Source: DAOOKJ01 sp035360795
GTDB lineage: Bacteria > Patescibacteriota > Minisyncoccia > UBA6257
Length of the DNA: 20,136 bases
Direction of reading: 5' to 3'
Assembly (NCBI GenBank): GCA_035360795.1
Contig: DAOSBJ010000010.1
Span: 1-20,136, forward strand
Within the stretch, counting starts at the first letter, position 1, and every line of letters begins with the position of its first letter. Of the stretch, positions 7,603-15,161 are shown in pieces. A program made the position numbers and the translations under genes. Under the pieces are notes generated by a model. The model ran no database searches and was not told where the DNA came from. It saw only the letters and a list, made by a program, of their open reading frames with translations.

Positions 7603-8058
7603 CTATACTAGTTTTTCTCCCACGACAGTTAAAAAACTCACAATAATTGCGGCAATTAATACTCCTAAAGTAATCAACCAGAAAGCCTCCTTCTTTTTAA
7701 AACCGAAAAGAAAGGCGGCCAAACTCCCTGTCCAGGCGCCAGTAAATGGTAAAGGAGTGGCAACGAAAATTACCAGGGCTACTTTTCCCCATTTTAAATA
7801 ACTATCCTGGAATTTTTTCCGCGTCCTTTGAAACAGCCAGCTAAAAAATTTTTCAAAAAACAGAAATCTTTTTCTTAAAAAATTAGAAATACCTTCTAAA
7901 AAATATAAAATTGGCAAAATTGGCAAAATATTTCCCAAAATAGCAATTACAAATGATTTTATAAGAGGAAATTTATAAACCAAAATTGCCAAAGGAATTG
8001 CCCCTCTTAATTCTACCAAAGGAGAGGCGCTAGTAAAAAAAACTATTAGTTCTTTCAT
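7603..8058 (-). CDS. COG2426 / putative small multidrug export family membrane protein
   Basis: A 151-residue integral membrane protein. Hydrophobic stretches at about 20-55 and 92-148 suggest around four membrane segments, with a Lys/Arg/Phe-rich cytosolic stretch at about 62-90. Signature motifs of the family are present: ELRGAIP (16-22) near the N-terminus, and ATPLPFTGAWTGSLAAFLFG in the second half. The family is labelled 'putative small multi-drug export', but transport has little experimental support, so the name should be taken loosely. It lies 10 nt after map and 12 nt before tpiA and is probably cotranscribed with them. Confidence 0.82.
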   Translation of the reverse strand: MKELIVFFTSASPLVELRGAIPLAILVYKFPLIKSFVIAILGNILPILPILYFLEGISNFLRKRFLFFEKFFSWLFQRTRKKFQDSYLKWGKVALVIFVATPLPFTGAWTGSLAAFLFGFKKKEAFWLITLGVLIAAIIVSFLTVVGEKLV

Positions 8059-8068
8059 AATATCACTT

Positions 8069-8830
8069 TTAGGGAGTAATTATTAAAACTCTATTTTTTA
8101 AAACTGCCACTGTTTTTTCAAAATGAACTGCTACTTCATTATTTAAAGTGGAAAAGGAACCATCGCTATTCTCTCTGATTGTCCCGTTTTTTAGAGTAAT
8201 CATCGGCTCAATCGCAATAACCATTCCTTCTTTTAAAACCAAACCAGTATTTTTTTCTCCAAAATTATAAACAAGAGGGTCTTCGTGAGGTTTATAGCCA
8301 ACACCATGACCAACCAATTCTTTCACTACCACAAAGCCGTTCTTTTTGGCGTAATTCTCGATTGCCCAGCCAATATCTCCAATTTTTTTATTTGCTTTTA
8401 TGGTTTTTATGGCTTCATTTAAAGCGCCGCGGCATACTCTAATCATTTTTTGATATAGGGGTTTTACTTTGCCAACACCAATTGTAAGCGCCATATCAGT
8501 AAACAAATTTTTATATTTTAATCCCAGATCCAAAGACACTACATCTCCATCTTTAAAAATCAAATCTTCTTTTGGCAAACCATGAACAATCACCTCATTT
8601 AGAGAAACACACAAACTGTTAGGAAATGGTTTTAAAGCAAAATCAGGCTTATAATTTAAAAAAGATGGCTCACCGCCGCTTTTTTTAATAAGTTTATAAG
8701 CAAAATCATCAAGATATTTCGCCGAAACGCCAACTTTTGCTTCTAAAGCCACTCTCTTTAAAATCCTTGAAAGAATTCTGCCACCTTCTTTTAAAATTTT
8801 AATCTCCTCCTTGGTTTTTATTGAGTACAC
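8069..8830 (-). CDS. map: Methionine aminopeptidase, type I
   Basis: This enzyme removes the initiator methionine from new proteins using two metal ions. All five expected metal ligands can be seen: two Asp in SLDLGLKYKNLFTDMALTIG, His in GHGVGYKPHEDP, Glu in IAIEPMITL and Glu in NEVAVHFEKT. The family opening YSIKTKEEI is clear. I chose the GTG at 8830, which gives 253 residues, the normal length. A longer reading from a TTG at 8872 would add 14 unconserved residues and overlap the adk end, so it is less likely. There is no N-terminal zinc or SH3 extension. Its place after secY and adk is the classic bacterial order. Confidence 0.93.
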   Translation of the reverse strand: MYSIKTKEEIKILKEGGRILSRILKRVALEAKVGVSAKYLDDFAYKLIKKSGGEPSFLNYKPDFALKPFPNSLCVSLNEVIVHGLPKEDLIFKDGDVVSLDLGLKYKNLFTDMALTIGVGKVKPLYQKMIRVCRGALNEAIKTIKANKKIGDIGWAIENYAKKNGFVVVKELVGHGVGYKPHEDPLVYNFGEKNTGLVLKEGMVIAIEPMITLKNGTIRENSDGSFSTLNNEVAVHFEKTVAVLKNRVLIITP

Positions 8831-8849
8831 AATAGATATAAAATTTAAA

Positions 8850-9524
8850 TTAAATCTTGAGTTTTTGAACAATTCTTATAAAAACTTCATTTACACTTCC
8901 CACTCCTTCAACTTCTATCAATTTCTTTTTTTTCTTAAAATATCTAATCACTGGTATTACTTCTTTATCAAAATATTTCATTCTGTTTTTAATGGCTTTG
9001 AGATTATCGTCTTTTCTTTTTACCAGTTTTCCGCCGCAAACAGGGCATTTTAGAGTTTTAACCAATTTTGGATTTAATTCGAGGGAATATTCTCGGCTAC
9101 AATTTTGACAAATTCTTCTTACGCTCAATCTTTTTATAACCTCTTCTTTTGGCACATTAATATAAATTGCCTTGAAATTATTTCGTTCCATTAGATTAAG
9201 CGCTTCTTCTAAAATAATTGCCTCATCTAAACTTCTGGGGCTTCCTTCAAAAATTAAACCAAATTTTTTTGCGTTTTCTTTTAAATTTAAAATTTTTTTA
9301 AGCCACAAACTGACCACTAACCAAGTTGGCGCCCGCAAACCACTATTTATTATTCTTGCCGTTGATTGAGCCAAAGGATTTTTTTGTTTTATGAATTGTC
9401 TTAAAAGAGCACCAGTATCAATTTCTATCAGAGGTAATTTTTTCTTTAGTAAATCAAGTTGGGTTCCTTTACCAGAACCAGACCGGCCTAATAAAATAAT
9501 GTTTAAAGGCTTAGACGTTTTCAT
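8850..9524 (-). CDS. adk: Adenylate kinase-type nucleoside monophosphate kinase with zinc LID
   Basis: This enzyme transfers phosphate from ATP to AMP, making two ADP. The 224-residue length fits the long, zinc-containing form. The P-loop GRSGSGKGT spans 13-21. The AMP side shows DTGALLR (36-42). The LID domain has Cys139, Cys142, Cys160 and Cys163, a complete zinc site. RKDDNLKAIKNR (170-181) carries the LID and core arginines. Two deviations stand out: EGSPRS (93-98) replaces the usual DGFPRT, and the P-loop has GRSGSG where GPPGAG is common. These may indicate a divergent adenylate kinase or altered nucleotide preference. The start codon overlaps the last 14 nt of secY, suggesting translational coupling. 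Confidence 0.88.
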   Translation of the reverse strand: MKTSKPLNIILLGRSGSGKGTQLDLLKKKLPLIEIDTGALLRQFIKQKNPLAQSTARIINSGLRAPTWLVVSLWLKKILNLKENAKKFGLIFEGSPRSLDEAIILEEALNLMERNNFKAIYINVPKEEVIKRLSVRRICQNCSREYSLELNPKLVKTLKCPVCGGKLVKRKDDNLKAIKNRMKYFDKEVIPVIRYFKKKKKLIEVEGVGSVNEVFIRIVQKLKI

Positions 9525-10782
9525 ATTCTCGCATAATTAGTTGGGATTCGATTGCCCTCATTGTTTCAATTGCTACCTCAACCATAATTAAAAGTGAAGT
9601 CCCGCCAATTGCCAACGTAGTTACTCCGGAAACTTTTTCAAGAAGAATTGGCAAAACTGCAATCGCACTCAAAAATAGAGCGCCAAATAAAGTAATCTTT
9701 GAACTCAAGGAAGACAAATAATTGGCCGTGGTTTTTCCTGGCCGATAACCAGGAATAAAACCTCCTCTTTTTTGCAAGTTGTCAGCAATTGATTCCGGTT
9801 CAAAAGTAACCGAAGTATAAAAGAAAGTAAAAAGAAAAACTAAAACAAAATATAATATCAAATACACTAGTGAATTAGTATCAAATCCCTTTAGGGCCAA
9901 GGCTATTTTTAAAAGAAAGGGATTAGTGGTCGTAGACAAAAACTGGCCTATCATTTGCGGAAACATTAAAATAGACAAAGCAAAAATAATTGGGATTACC
10001 CCTGCCTGGTTGACTTTCATTGGCAAATAAGTGGTCGCCCCGCCATAAATCTTTGTGCCACGAACTTGTTTTGCATAATTAACTGGGATTCTTCTTTCGC
10101 CCTGAGAAACAAAAACTACTCCAATAATAATTAGAAAAGCAACCCCTAAAAAGACTACTAGATTAGGCAGCCTTTCCAGAGTTAAACTCATAAAAGTAGC
10201 CAGTAATTGACGAGGTAAATCAATTACTATTCCGGCGAAAATAATCAAGGAAATACCATTACCTAATTTTTGCTCGGTAATTAACTCTCCTATCCACATT
10301 AAAATCATTGTTGAAGCAACTACCACCGTAAGATTTCTAATTAAGTCAAAGGGGCTTAAAATAGTCACTACCCCTTGGCTTTTTAATAAGTTAAGCATCG
10401 CAAAACCTTGAAGCAGGGCTAAAGGAATTGTAAACATTCTGGAATATTGTTCAAACTGTTTTCTTTCTTTTTCTGTTCCCTCTTGAAGCATTTGTTTTAG
10501 AGAAGGAAAAACCATCGTCAAAAGTTGAAAAATGATACTGGAAGTAATATAGGGGCCAATTCCCAAAAAAGCAATTGAAATATTTGACATTGCGCCACCG
10601 GTGAAAATATTGAATAAACCAAAAATTTGATTCTGCTTAAAGAAATCTTGAAGTTTTGCTTGGTCAACACCTGGCAAAGGAATATTTGCCATTACTCGGA
10701 AAACAAACAAAAGTAAAAGGATGGTTAAAACTTTTTTCCTTAATTCTTTATTTTTAAAAAGATTGATAAGTTTTTTAAACAT
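9511..10782 (-). CDS. secY: Protein translocase subunit SecY
   Basis: The central channel of the Sec system, moving unfolded proteins across or into the cytoplasmic membrane. The 423 residues contain about ten hydrophobic segments. Family landmarks include PLPGVD near residue 34, the plug and TM2 region with FNIFTGGAMSNISIAFLGIGPYITSSI, GNGISLIIFAGI in the middle, VSQGERRIPVNYAKQVRG on a cytosolic loop, and FYTSVTFEPESIADNLQKRGGFIPGYRPG before TM9. Of the later genes here, the surface protein, SIMPL protein and COG2426 protein would all need it. It lies 10 nt after rplO and overlaps adk by 14 nt. Somewhat shorter than the E. coli form (443). Confidence 0.97.
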   Translation of the reverse strand: MFKKLINLFKNKELRKKVLTILLLLFVFRVMANIPLPGVDQAKLQDFFKQNQIFGLFNIFTGGAMSNISIAFLGIGPYITSSIIFQLLTMVFPSLKQMLQEGTEKERKQFEQYSRMFTIPLALLQGFAMLNLLKSQGVVTILSPFDLIRNLTVVVASTMILMWIGELITEQKLGNGISLIIFAGIVIDLPRQLLATFMSLTLERLPNLVVFLGVAFLIIIGVVFVSQGERRIPVNYAKQVRGTKIYGGATTYLPMKVNQAGVIPIIFALSILMFPQMIGQFLSTTTNPFLLKIALALKGFDTNSLVYLILYFVLVFLFTFFYTSVTFEPESIADNLQKRGGFIPGYRPGKTTANYLSSLSSKITLFGALFLSAIAVLPILLEKVSGVTTLAIGGTSLLIMVEVAIETMRAIESQLIMREYENV

Positions 10783-10792
10783 TTTTTATCTT

Positions 10793-11233
10793 TTATTTTT
10801 TATTTTTTATTTCTCCACCAGCTTTTAAGATTGACTCTTTGGCTTTTTGTGAAACTAAACAATTTTCTATCTTATATTTATATTTTAGTTCATTTGACCC
10901 AAGAATCTTTATCTGTCTTCTCTCTCCTTTGGGAATTTCCACTAATCCTGATTTTTTTAATCTTTTTGGATTAATAACAGCATCGCCCTGAATCTTTCCT
11001 TGAATATCTGATAAAAGAACTGTTACCGGTTTTTTGACTATTTTTTGGAATTTCACTCCTCTTTTTTTAGGAAATTTTAAAATCGTCTCCCTGATTTGGG
11101 GTTTAATTTTGTGACCGGCTCTTGATTTCTGGCCTTTCATTCCTCGCCCGGAATAATTACCTCTTTTCCCGCCTCTGCCAATTCTTTTCTTCTTTTGAGT
11201 TTTATAAGTTTTTTTTAATTGATGAATTTGCAT
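10793..11233 (-). CDS. rplO: 50S ribosomal protein L15
   Basis: A late-assembly protein of the large subunit that contacts 23S rRNA through an extended, basic N-terminus. The 146-residue length is normal. The N-terminus has RIGRGGKRGNYSGRGMKGQK in place of the textbook GRGxGSGxGKTSGRGxKGQKSRSG; the variant KRG-x-YSGRG is one I associate with CPR-type sequences. The C-terminus ends with the usual alternating core, ILKAGGEI. It starts 4 nt after the rpsE stop, where many bacteria have the L30 gene (rpmD) between the two; here there is no room for it. Confidence 0.96.
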   Translation of the reverse strand: MQIHQLKKTYKTQKKKRIGRGGKRGNYSGRGMKGQKSRAGHKIKPQIRETILKFPKKRGVKFQKIVKKPVTVLLSDIQGKIQGDAVINPKRLKKSGLVEIPKGERRQIKILGSNELKYKYKIENCLVSQKAKESILKAGGEIKNKK

Positions 11234-11237
11234 AAAT

Positions 11238-11747
11238 CTAAAGAGATGTATTTTCTTTTGAGTTTTTTGCTGTTTTTTCTTCTGGGACTTTTAAGTTCGA
11301 AAGCGCAATTAAGACTGCTCTTGCATTATTAATTGCATTATTAGTTCTGCCTAATATTTTTGAACTAATGTTTGGAATGCCGGCTAATTTAAAGATTGCT
11401 CTCGGCACTCCTCCAGCCACAATCCCTTTTCCTTCTTTAGCTGGTTTTAAAATTACTTCTGCTGCCCCATATTTTGCCCTTGTTTCATGAGGAATAGTAT
11501 TGTTTACCACCGGAATCTTGAATAAATTTTTTTTCGCCTCATTGGTTGCTTTTTCTATCGCCGTGGCAACATCTCGACCTTTTCCTATTCCAAAACCTAT
11601 CTCATAATTCTTTTTTCTGCCAACTAAAACTGTTGCCCTGAAACTTAATCTTTTTCCCCCACCTGTCACTCTCGCTACTCGGCTGATATCTAAGACCTGA
11701 GTTTCAAAATCAGGGGTAATTTTTTGAAAGTTTCTTCTTAAATTCAT
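11238..11747 (-). CDS. rpsE: 30S ribosomal protein S5
   Basis: A small-subunit protein near the mRNA entry and decoding region, important for translational accuracy. At 169 residues it is full length. The N-terminal double-stranded-RNA-binding fold shows ISRVARVTGGGKRLSFRATV and GFGIGKGRDVATAIEKA; the C-terminal domain shows TIPHETRAKYGAAEVILKPA and GIVAGGVPRAIFKLAGI. The last 15 or so residues are a polar tail. It follows rplR by 9 nt and is directly followed by rplO. Confidence 0.97.
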   Translation of the reverse strand: MNLRRNFQKITPDFETQVLDISRVARVTGGGKRLSFRATVLVGRKKNYEIGFGIGKGRDVATAIEKATNEAKKNLFKIPVVNNTIPHETRAKYGAAEVILKPAKEGKGIVAGGVPRAIFKLAGIPNISSKILGRTNNAINNARAVLIALSNLKVPEEKTAKNSKENTSL

Positions 11748-11756
11748 ATTTATTAA

Positions 11757-12122
11757 TTAAAATTCTAATCCTCCTTCTTTGGCTTTTTCTGCCAACATTT
11801 TAATTCGACCGTGATATTTAAATCCGCCTCTATCAAAAACTACCTTTTTAATCCCTTTTTCTTCTGCTTTTTTGGCTATTAATTCGCCAACTTTTTGAGC
11901 GATTTCCTGTTTTGTTATTTTTTGATTGTCTTTTTCATTTTTTATCTCAAAATCTGAGGCAGCAACTAGTGTTTCTCCTTTTTCATCATCAATAATTTGA
12001 GCATAAATATGCTTTAATGAACGATAAACAGATAATCGGGGTCTTTCTTTATTTCCTTTAATTTTAGCCCGCAGACGATGATGTCTAATCGCTCTTTTTT
12101 CTTTTTTATTAATCTTTTTCAT
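11757..12122 (-). CDS. rplR: 50S ribosomal protein L18
   Basis: This protein binds 5S rRNA and helps attach it to the large subunit. The 121-residue length is normal. The basic N-terminus (RAIRHHRLRAKIKG) is followed by the family core RPRLSVYRSLKHIYAQIIDD, and the C-terminus has the conserved FDRGGFKYHGRIKMLAEKA and ends GGLEF. It starts 29 nt after rplF and precedes rpsE by 9 nt, in the standard spc order. Confidence 0.97.
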   Translation of the reverse strand: MKKINKKEKRAIRHHRLRAKIKGNKERPRLSVYRSLKHIYAQIIDDEKGETLVAASDFEIKNEKDNQKITKQEIAQKVGELIAKKAEEKGIKKVVFDRGGFKYHGRIKMLAEKAKEGGLEF

Positions 12123-12151
12123 TGAAATTTTAAGAATTTAGATAATTAGAT

Positions 12152-12697
12152 TTAAGCAGCAGTAGTGGCGATTTTTTTGCCGGCCTTCCTTCTTATTTTT
12201 TCGCCAACATAATAAATTCCTTTCCCCTTATATGGCTCAACAGGTTTAATTTGACGAATCTTGGCGGCAAATAAACCAACTAATTCTTTTGAAGCGCCGC
12301 TTATCGTAATAATGTTTTTATCAACTGAAACGTTTAAATCTTTTGGAATTTTCAAAACTATTGGATTAATAAAGCCTACTTTAAGTATCAATTTATCTTC
12401 TTCTATATTTACTTTAAAGCCAACTCCATTAACTTCTAATTGTTTGGTAAAACCGTCGCTTACTCCTTTTATTAAATTATTTATTAGTGCTCTTGTTGTC
12501 CCCCAAAGTTTATTAGTATTTTTTTGCCGAACTTGAGGTTTTACAAAAACAAGATTGTCCTTTAATTCAACGGCAAAATAAGGAGAAATCTTTAAAGATG
12601 ATTCTCCTTTTTCCCCTTTGGCAATAAAAGTATTATTTTCAATTTTTACTTCTACGCCAGCAGGAATTTCTATGGGTTTTTTGCCAATTCGGGACAT
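12152..12697 (-). CDS. rplF: 50S ribosomal protein L6
   Basis: A large-subunit protein near the factor-binding site and the sarcin-ricin loop. At 181 residues it has the normal two-domain length. It opens with the family signature MSRIGKKPIEIPAGV and ends with PVEPYKGKGIYYVGEKIRRK followed by the usual AGKK. The gene is preceded by a 79-nt AT-rich spacer, one of the two longest in the ribosomal block, and has no visible Shine-Dalgarno. Confidence 0.97.
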   Translation of the reverse strand: MSRIGKKPIEIPAGVEVKIENNTFIAKGEKGESSLKISPYFAVELKDNLVFVKPQVRQKNTNKLWGTTRALINNLIKGVSDGFTKQLEVNGVGFKVNIEEDKLILKVGFINPIVLKIPKDLNVSVDKNIITISGASKELVGLFAAKIRQIKPVEPYKGKGIYYVGEKIRRKAGKKIATTAA

Positions 12698-12776
12698 ATT
12701 GTAAATTGTGTAATTTTTAATTTTTAAAAAATTAAATCGTTTAAATATTATTTATAAAATTGAAAATTTCTCCCCC
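12698..12776. other. AT-rich spacer between rpsH and rplF
   Basis: A 79-nt stretch almost free of G and C except next to the rpsH stop, where the minus strand reads TAG followed directly by GGGGGAGAAA. It contains AT-only near-palindromes around 12716-12735 but no credible hairpin, promoter pair or ORF. Its purpose, if any, is unclear. Confidence 0.5.
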
Positions 12777-13169
12777 CTACCATACTTCTATTAAAATTTC
12801 TCCGCCTAAATTTTTCTTTCTCGCTTCTTTATCCGACATTACTCCCTGGGAAGTTGAAACAACATAAATTCCAAACCCTCTTTTTGCTGGCCAAATTTGT
12901 TTTGAACCTTTGTATATCCGTTGAGATGGTTTTGAAACTTTTCTTATTTCGGTAATCTTTGGAGTTTTATCTTCATTATACAGAAGAGTTATTTCAATCA
13001 TTCTTTTTGGCTCTCGGCCAATTTTAACGAAATCTTTAATGTAGCCGTTTTTCTTCAAAACATTTAAAATTTCCATTTTAAATTTGGAAAAAGGAACTTT
13101 AACGGTTTCTTTTTTAACCATTTGACCATTTCTTATTCTGGTTATCATATCTGCAATTGGGTCAGTCAT
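12777..13169 (-). CDS. rpsH: 30S ribosomal protein S8
   Basis: A primary 16S rRNA-binding protein of the small-subunit platform; in E. coli it also represses the spc operon. The 130-residue length is exactly typical. It begins with MTDPIADMITRIRNG and ends with the signature STSQGVMSDKEARKKNLGGE followed by ILIEVW. No obvious copy of the S8-binding helix was found at the L24-L5 junction, where E. coli has its regulatory site. It follows rpsN by 41 nt of AT-rich sequence. Confidence 0.97.
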   Translation of the reverse strand: MTDPIADMITRIRNGQMVKKETVKVPFSKFKMEILNVLKKNGYIKDFVKIGREPKRMIEITLLYNEDKTPKITEIRKVSKPSQRIYKGSKQIWPAKRGFGIYVVSTSQGVMSDKEARKKNLGGEILIEVW

Positions 13170-13210
13170 ACTATTTAAAAAATTAAAATTATAAAATTAA
13201 AAATTTTAAG

Positions 13211-13396
13211 TTACCAACTGGCTTTTCTAATTCCCGGAATTTCTCCTTTAGAAGCCAACTCTCGAAAACAAATTCGACATAAACCAAAATCTCTCATATA
13301 CCCCCTTTTTCGACCACAACGCCAACATCGTCTAACAACTCTGGTAGAATATTTTGGTTTTTTAAGCGCTCTTGCAATAACAGATTTTTTTGCCAT
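13211..13396 (-). CDS. rpsN: 30S ribosomal protein S14, zinc-binding (type Z)
   Basis: A short, 61-residue S14 with the zinc site intact: Cys24 and Cys27 in CWRC, Cys40 and Cys43 in CRIC. It ends with the family motif ELASKGEIPGIRKASW. This is the zinc-dependent C+ form, also called rpsZ. It binds 16S rRNA in the head of the small subunit. Position between rplE and rpsH is standard. Confidence 0.97.
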   Translation of the reverse strand: MAKKSVIARALKKPKYSTRVVRRCWRCGRKRGYMRDFGLCRICFRELASKGEIPGIRKASW

Positions 13397-13419
13397 AAAT
13401 TTGAAAAATTATTTAAAAA

Positions 13420-13980
13420 TTATTTTGTCTCTTGAAAGGGAAAGCCTAAAAGAGTAAAAAGTTCCTTTGCCATCTGACGATTTTTGGCATTGGTAACAAA
13501 ACTTATCTCTAAACCAAAAATGAAACTTGCCTCTTCTTTACTTATTTCGGGAAAAACCACTTGCTCTTTCAAACCATAATTTAAATTTCCTGAAGCGTCA
13601 ATTGTGTTTTCTTTTATTCCCCAAAAATCTCTGATTCTCGGCAGAACTACATTTATAAACTTATAAATAAAATCCTCCATTTTTTTTCCTCTTAAAGTAA
13701 CTTTCAAGCCAACTGGCATTCCTTCTCTTAATTTAAAACTAGCTATAGAAACCTTTGAAGGTCTTAAAGATGGCTTTAAACCAGTAATCATTTTAAGTTG
13801 CTGTGATACTTTCTCAACTATCTCGTCGCTATTTTTGCTTGAAGTAATTAATCTCCCAATGCCAGCGTTAACCACTACCTTTACAATCTTCGGCACAGAT
13901 TCTTCGGTTTTAAGATTGAATTTTTTCTTCATTTCAGGAACTACAACTTTTTTCCATTGTTCTTTATAAGGTAATTTCAT
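13420..13980 (-). CDS. rplE: 50S ribosomal protein L5
   Basis: This protein binds 5S rRNA and touches the P-site tRNA from the central protuberance. I start it at the ATG at 13980, giving 186 residues that begin MKLPYKEQWKK, in line with the family. A reading from 14037 would add 19 unconserved residues and run 54 nt into rplX. Family landmarks are VPKIVKVVVNAGIG, the Arg-rich LKPSLRPSKVSIASFKLREGM (shown here only in part as LRPSKVSIASFKLREGMP), and RIRDFWGIKENTIDASGNLN. The chosen ATG lies one base after the rplX stop codon. Confidence 0.95.
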   Translation of the reverse strand: MKLPYKEQWKKVVVPEMKKKFNLKTEESVPKIVKVVVNAGIGRLITSSKNSDEIVEKVSQQLKMITGLKPSLRPSKVSIASFKLREGMPVGLKVTLRGKKMEDFIYKFINVVLPRIRDFWGIKENTIDASGNLNYGLKEQVVFPEISKEEASFIFGLEISFVTNAKNRQMAKELFTLLGFPFQETK

Positions 13981-13981
13981 A

Positions 13982-14296
13982 TTATAAAATTTTTGCTTTA
14001 CAAATTTTACACTGGCGATATTTCTTTCCATTTTCAAATAGATGAGAGATTCTGGTAGGTTTTTTACAATTTGGACAGACTACTTTTACATTTGCACGGC
14101 TAATCGGTCCTGGCACAGACATTATTTCTCCTTTTTCGCCAGTTTTTTTTGGTCTTTTAATTTTTTTAATTAAATTTAAACCGTCAATCAATAAGCGGCC
14201 TTCTTTGGGTAAAGTTTTAATTACTTTACCTGTCTTCCCTTTATCTTTTCCCTTAATAATCATTACTAAGTCTCCTTTTTTAATTTCCATTTTCAT
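13982..14296 (-). CDS. rplX: 50S ribosomal protein L24 with zinc ribbon
   Basis: An assembly-initiator protein that binds the 5' end of 23S rRNA. The 104-residue length is normal. The KOW motif is at the N-terminus (KKGDLVMIIKGKDKGKTGKV, 6-25). The C-terminal half carries Cys74, Cys77, Cys96 and Cys99, so this is a zinc-ribbon (C+) form, as is S14 in the same operon. An alternative ATG two codons downstream (14290) cannot be excluded. The stop codon is one base from the rplE start. Confidence 0.96.
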   Translation of the reverse strand: MKMEIKKGDLVMIIKGKDKGKTGKVIKTLPKEGRLLIDGLNLIKKIKRPKKTGEKGEIMSVPGPISRANVKVVCPNCKKPTRISHLFENGKKYRQCKICKAKIL

Positions 14297-14332
14297 ATTT
14301 TGAAAAATATAGTTCCTAGTCCAATTAAATTT

Positions 14333-14701
14333 TTAAACAAAATCTGTGGCTAAAGCGACTAACTTATTATATCCCTTTTCCTTTATTTCTCGAGGCAAAA
14401 CCCCTAATAAACGATTACCAATTGGCTCTTTTTTTTCATTTATTAATACCACCGCATTTTCATCAAACCTGATATAACTTCCATCTTTTCGGTGATATGG
14501 TTGCTTTTGCCAAACAATCACTGCTTTAACTACATCTCCTTTTTTTACCTCTCTTCTTGGTTCAGCTGCTTGAACTGAAGCAACAATTATATCTCCAATT
14601 CTTGCATATTTTTTATAACTCCCGCCCAAAACCCGAAAACAACGAACAGTTTTTGCTCCGCTATTGTCTATTACTTTTAAAATTGTTCTTGGTTGAATCA
14701 T
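14333..14701 (-). CDS. rplN: 50S ribosomal protein L14
   Basis: A large-subunit protein at the interface with the small subunit. It has 122 residues. The family opening MIQPRTILKVIDNSGAK and the basic GGSYKKYARIGDIIVASVQ are unmistakable, as are VKKGDVVKAVIV and the C-terminal LPREIKEKGYNKLVALA. It starts 4 nt after rpsQ and is followed by a 36-nt gap before rplX. Confidence 0.97.
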   Translation of the reverse strand: MIQPRTILKVIDNSGAKTVRCFRVLGGSYKKYARIGDIIVASVQAAEPRREVKKGDVVKAVIVWQKQPYHRKDGSYIRFDENAVVLINEKKEPIGNRLLGVLPREIKEKGYNKLVALATDFV

Positions 14702-14705
14702 AAAA

Positions 14706-14954
14706 TTAAGTTGAATAACCGATAATTTTCCACCTTTTTTCTTTAGAAAGGGGTCTGGTTTCTTCTATTATAACTTTATCTCCTTCTTTATATTTATTAT
14801 TATCATTTTGAGCCTTAAATCTTTTCGTTACTTTATAATATTTTTTATATTTTGGGTGAAATTTTAAAGAATCTACCGCCACCACTGCAGTTTTCATCAT
14901 TTTATCGCTGACTACTTTTCCTTTTAATCTCCTTTTTATTGTTTTTCCTGCCAT
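14706..14954 (-). CDS. rpsQ: 30S ribosomal protein S17
   Basis: A small, early-assembly OB-fold protein of the 30S body. At 82 residues it is normal. GKVVSDKMMKTAVVAVD and FHPKYKKYYKVTKRFKAQND match the family, and it ends with IEETRPLSKEKRWKII. The usual AHDE motif reads AQND here. It lies 10 nt after rpmC and 4 nt before rplN. Confidence 0.96.
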   Translation of the reverse strand: MAGKTIKRRLKGKVVSDKMMKTAVVAVDSLKFHPKYKKYYKVTKRFKAQNDNNKYKEGDKVIIEETRPLSKEKRWKIIGYST

Positions 14955-14964
14955 AATAAATATT

Positions 14965-15159
14965 TTAAGAAGTTATTTTCATTTCATTTAAGATAGTTAA
15001 AATTCTGGCAATATCTTTTTTCAACATTTTCACTGCTTTGACATTTTTTACTTTGCCGCTAGCTAAATTTATTTTTAATTCGGCAAGTTTTTTTCTTGAA
15101 TCTGCCAGTAAATTTAATAATTCATCAGATTTTTTGTTTTTTAGTTCTTTTATTTTCAT
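14965..15159 (-). CDS. rpmC: 50S ribosomal protein L29
   Basis: A 64-residue, two-helix protein at the polypeptide exit site next to L23. The pattern ELKNKKSDELLNLLADSRKK and the C-terminal VKMLKKDIARILTILNE fit the family. It starts 2 nt after the rplP stop codon, TAG. Identification rests on length, pattern and its position between L16 and S17. Confidence 0.95.
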   Translation of the reverse strand: MKIKELKNKKSDELLNLLADSRKKLAELKINLASGKVKNVKAVKMLKKDIARILTILNEMKITS

Positions 15160-15161
15160 AT

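Noticed and set aside
8831..8872. A TTG start for methionine aminopeptidase inside adk
   Set aside because: The 14 added residues are not conserved; the GTG at 8830 gives the standard length.
12261..12536. A 91-codon open frame on the plus strand
   Set aside because: Antisense to rplF, with no recognisable motif, neighbours or signals of its own.
12716..12735. AT-rich near-palindrome in the rpsH-rplF spacer as a terminator
   Set aside because: The stem would be made only of A-T pairs, too weak for termination, and the operon continues.
13188..13193. TATAAT on the minus strand between rpsN and rpsH
   Set aside because: No -35-like hexamer is found at 16-18 nt, and such hexamers arise by chance in AT-only spacers.
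13978..13984. An S8-binding regulatory site at the L24-L5 junction as in E. coli
   Set aside because: The junction has only one base between stop and start and no bulged helix resembling the E. coli spc site was visible.
13981..14037. A longer N-terminus for L5
   Set aside because: The added 19 residues do not match the family and would overlap rplX by 54 nt; the ATG at 13980 fits the family alignment.
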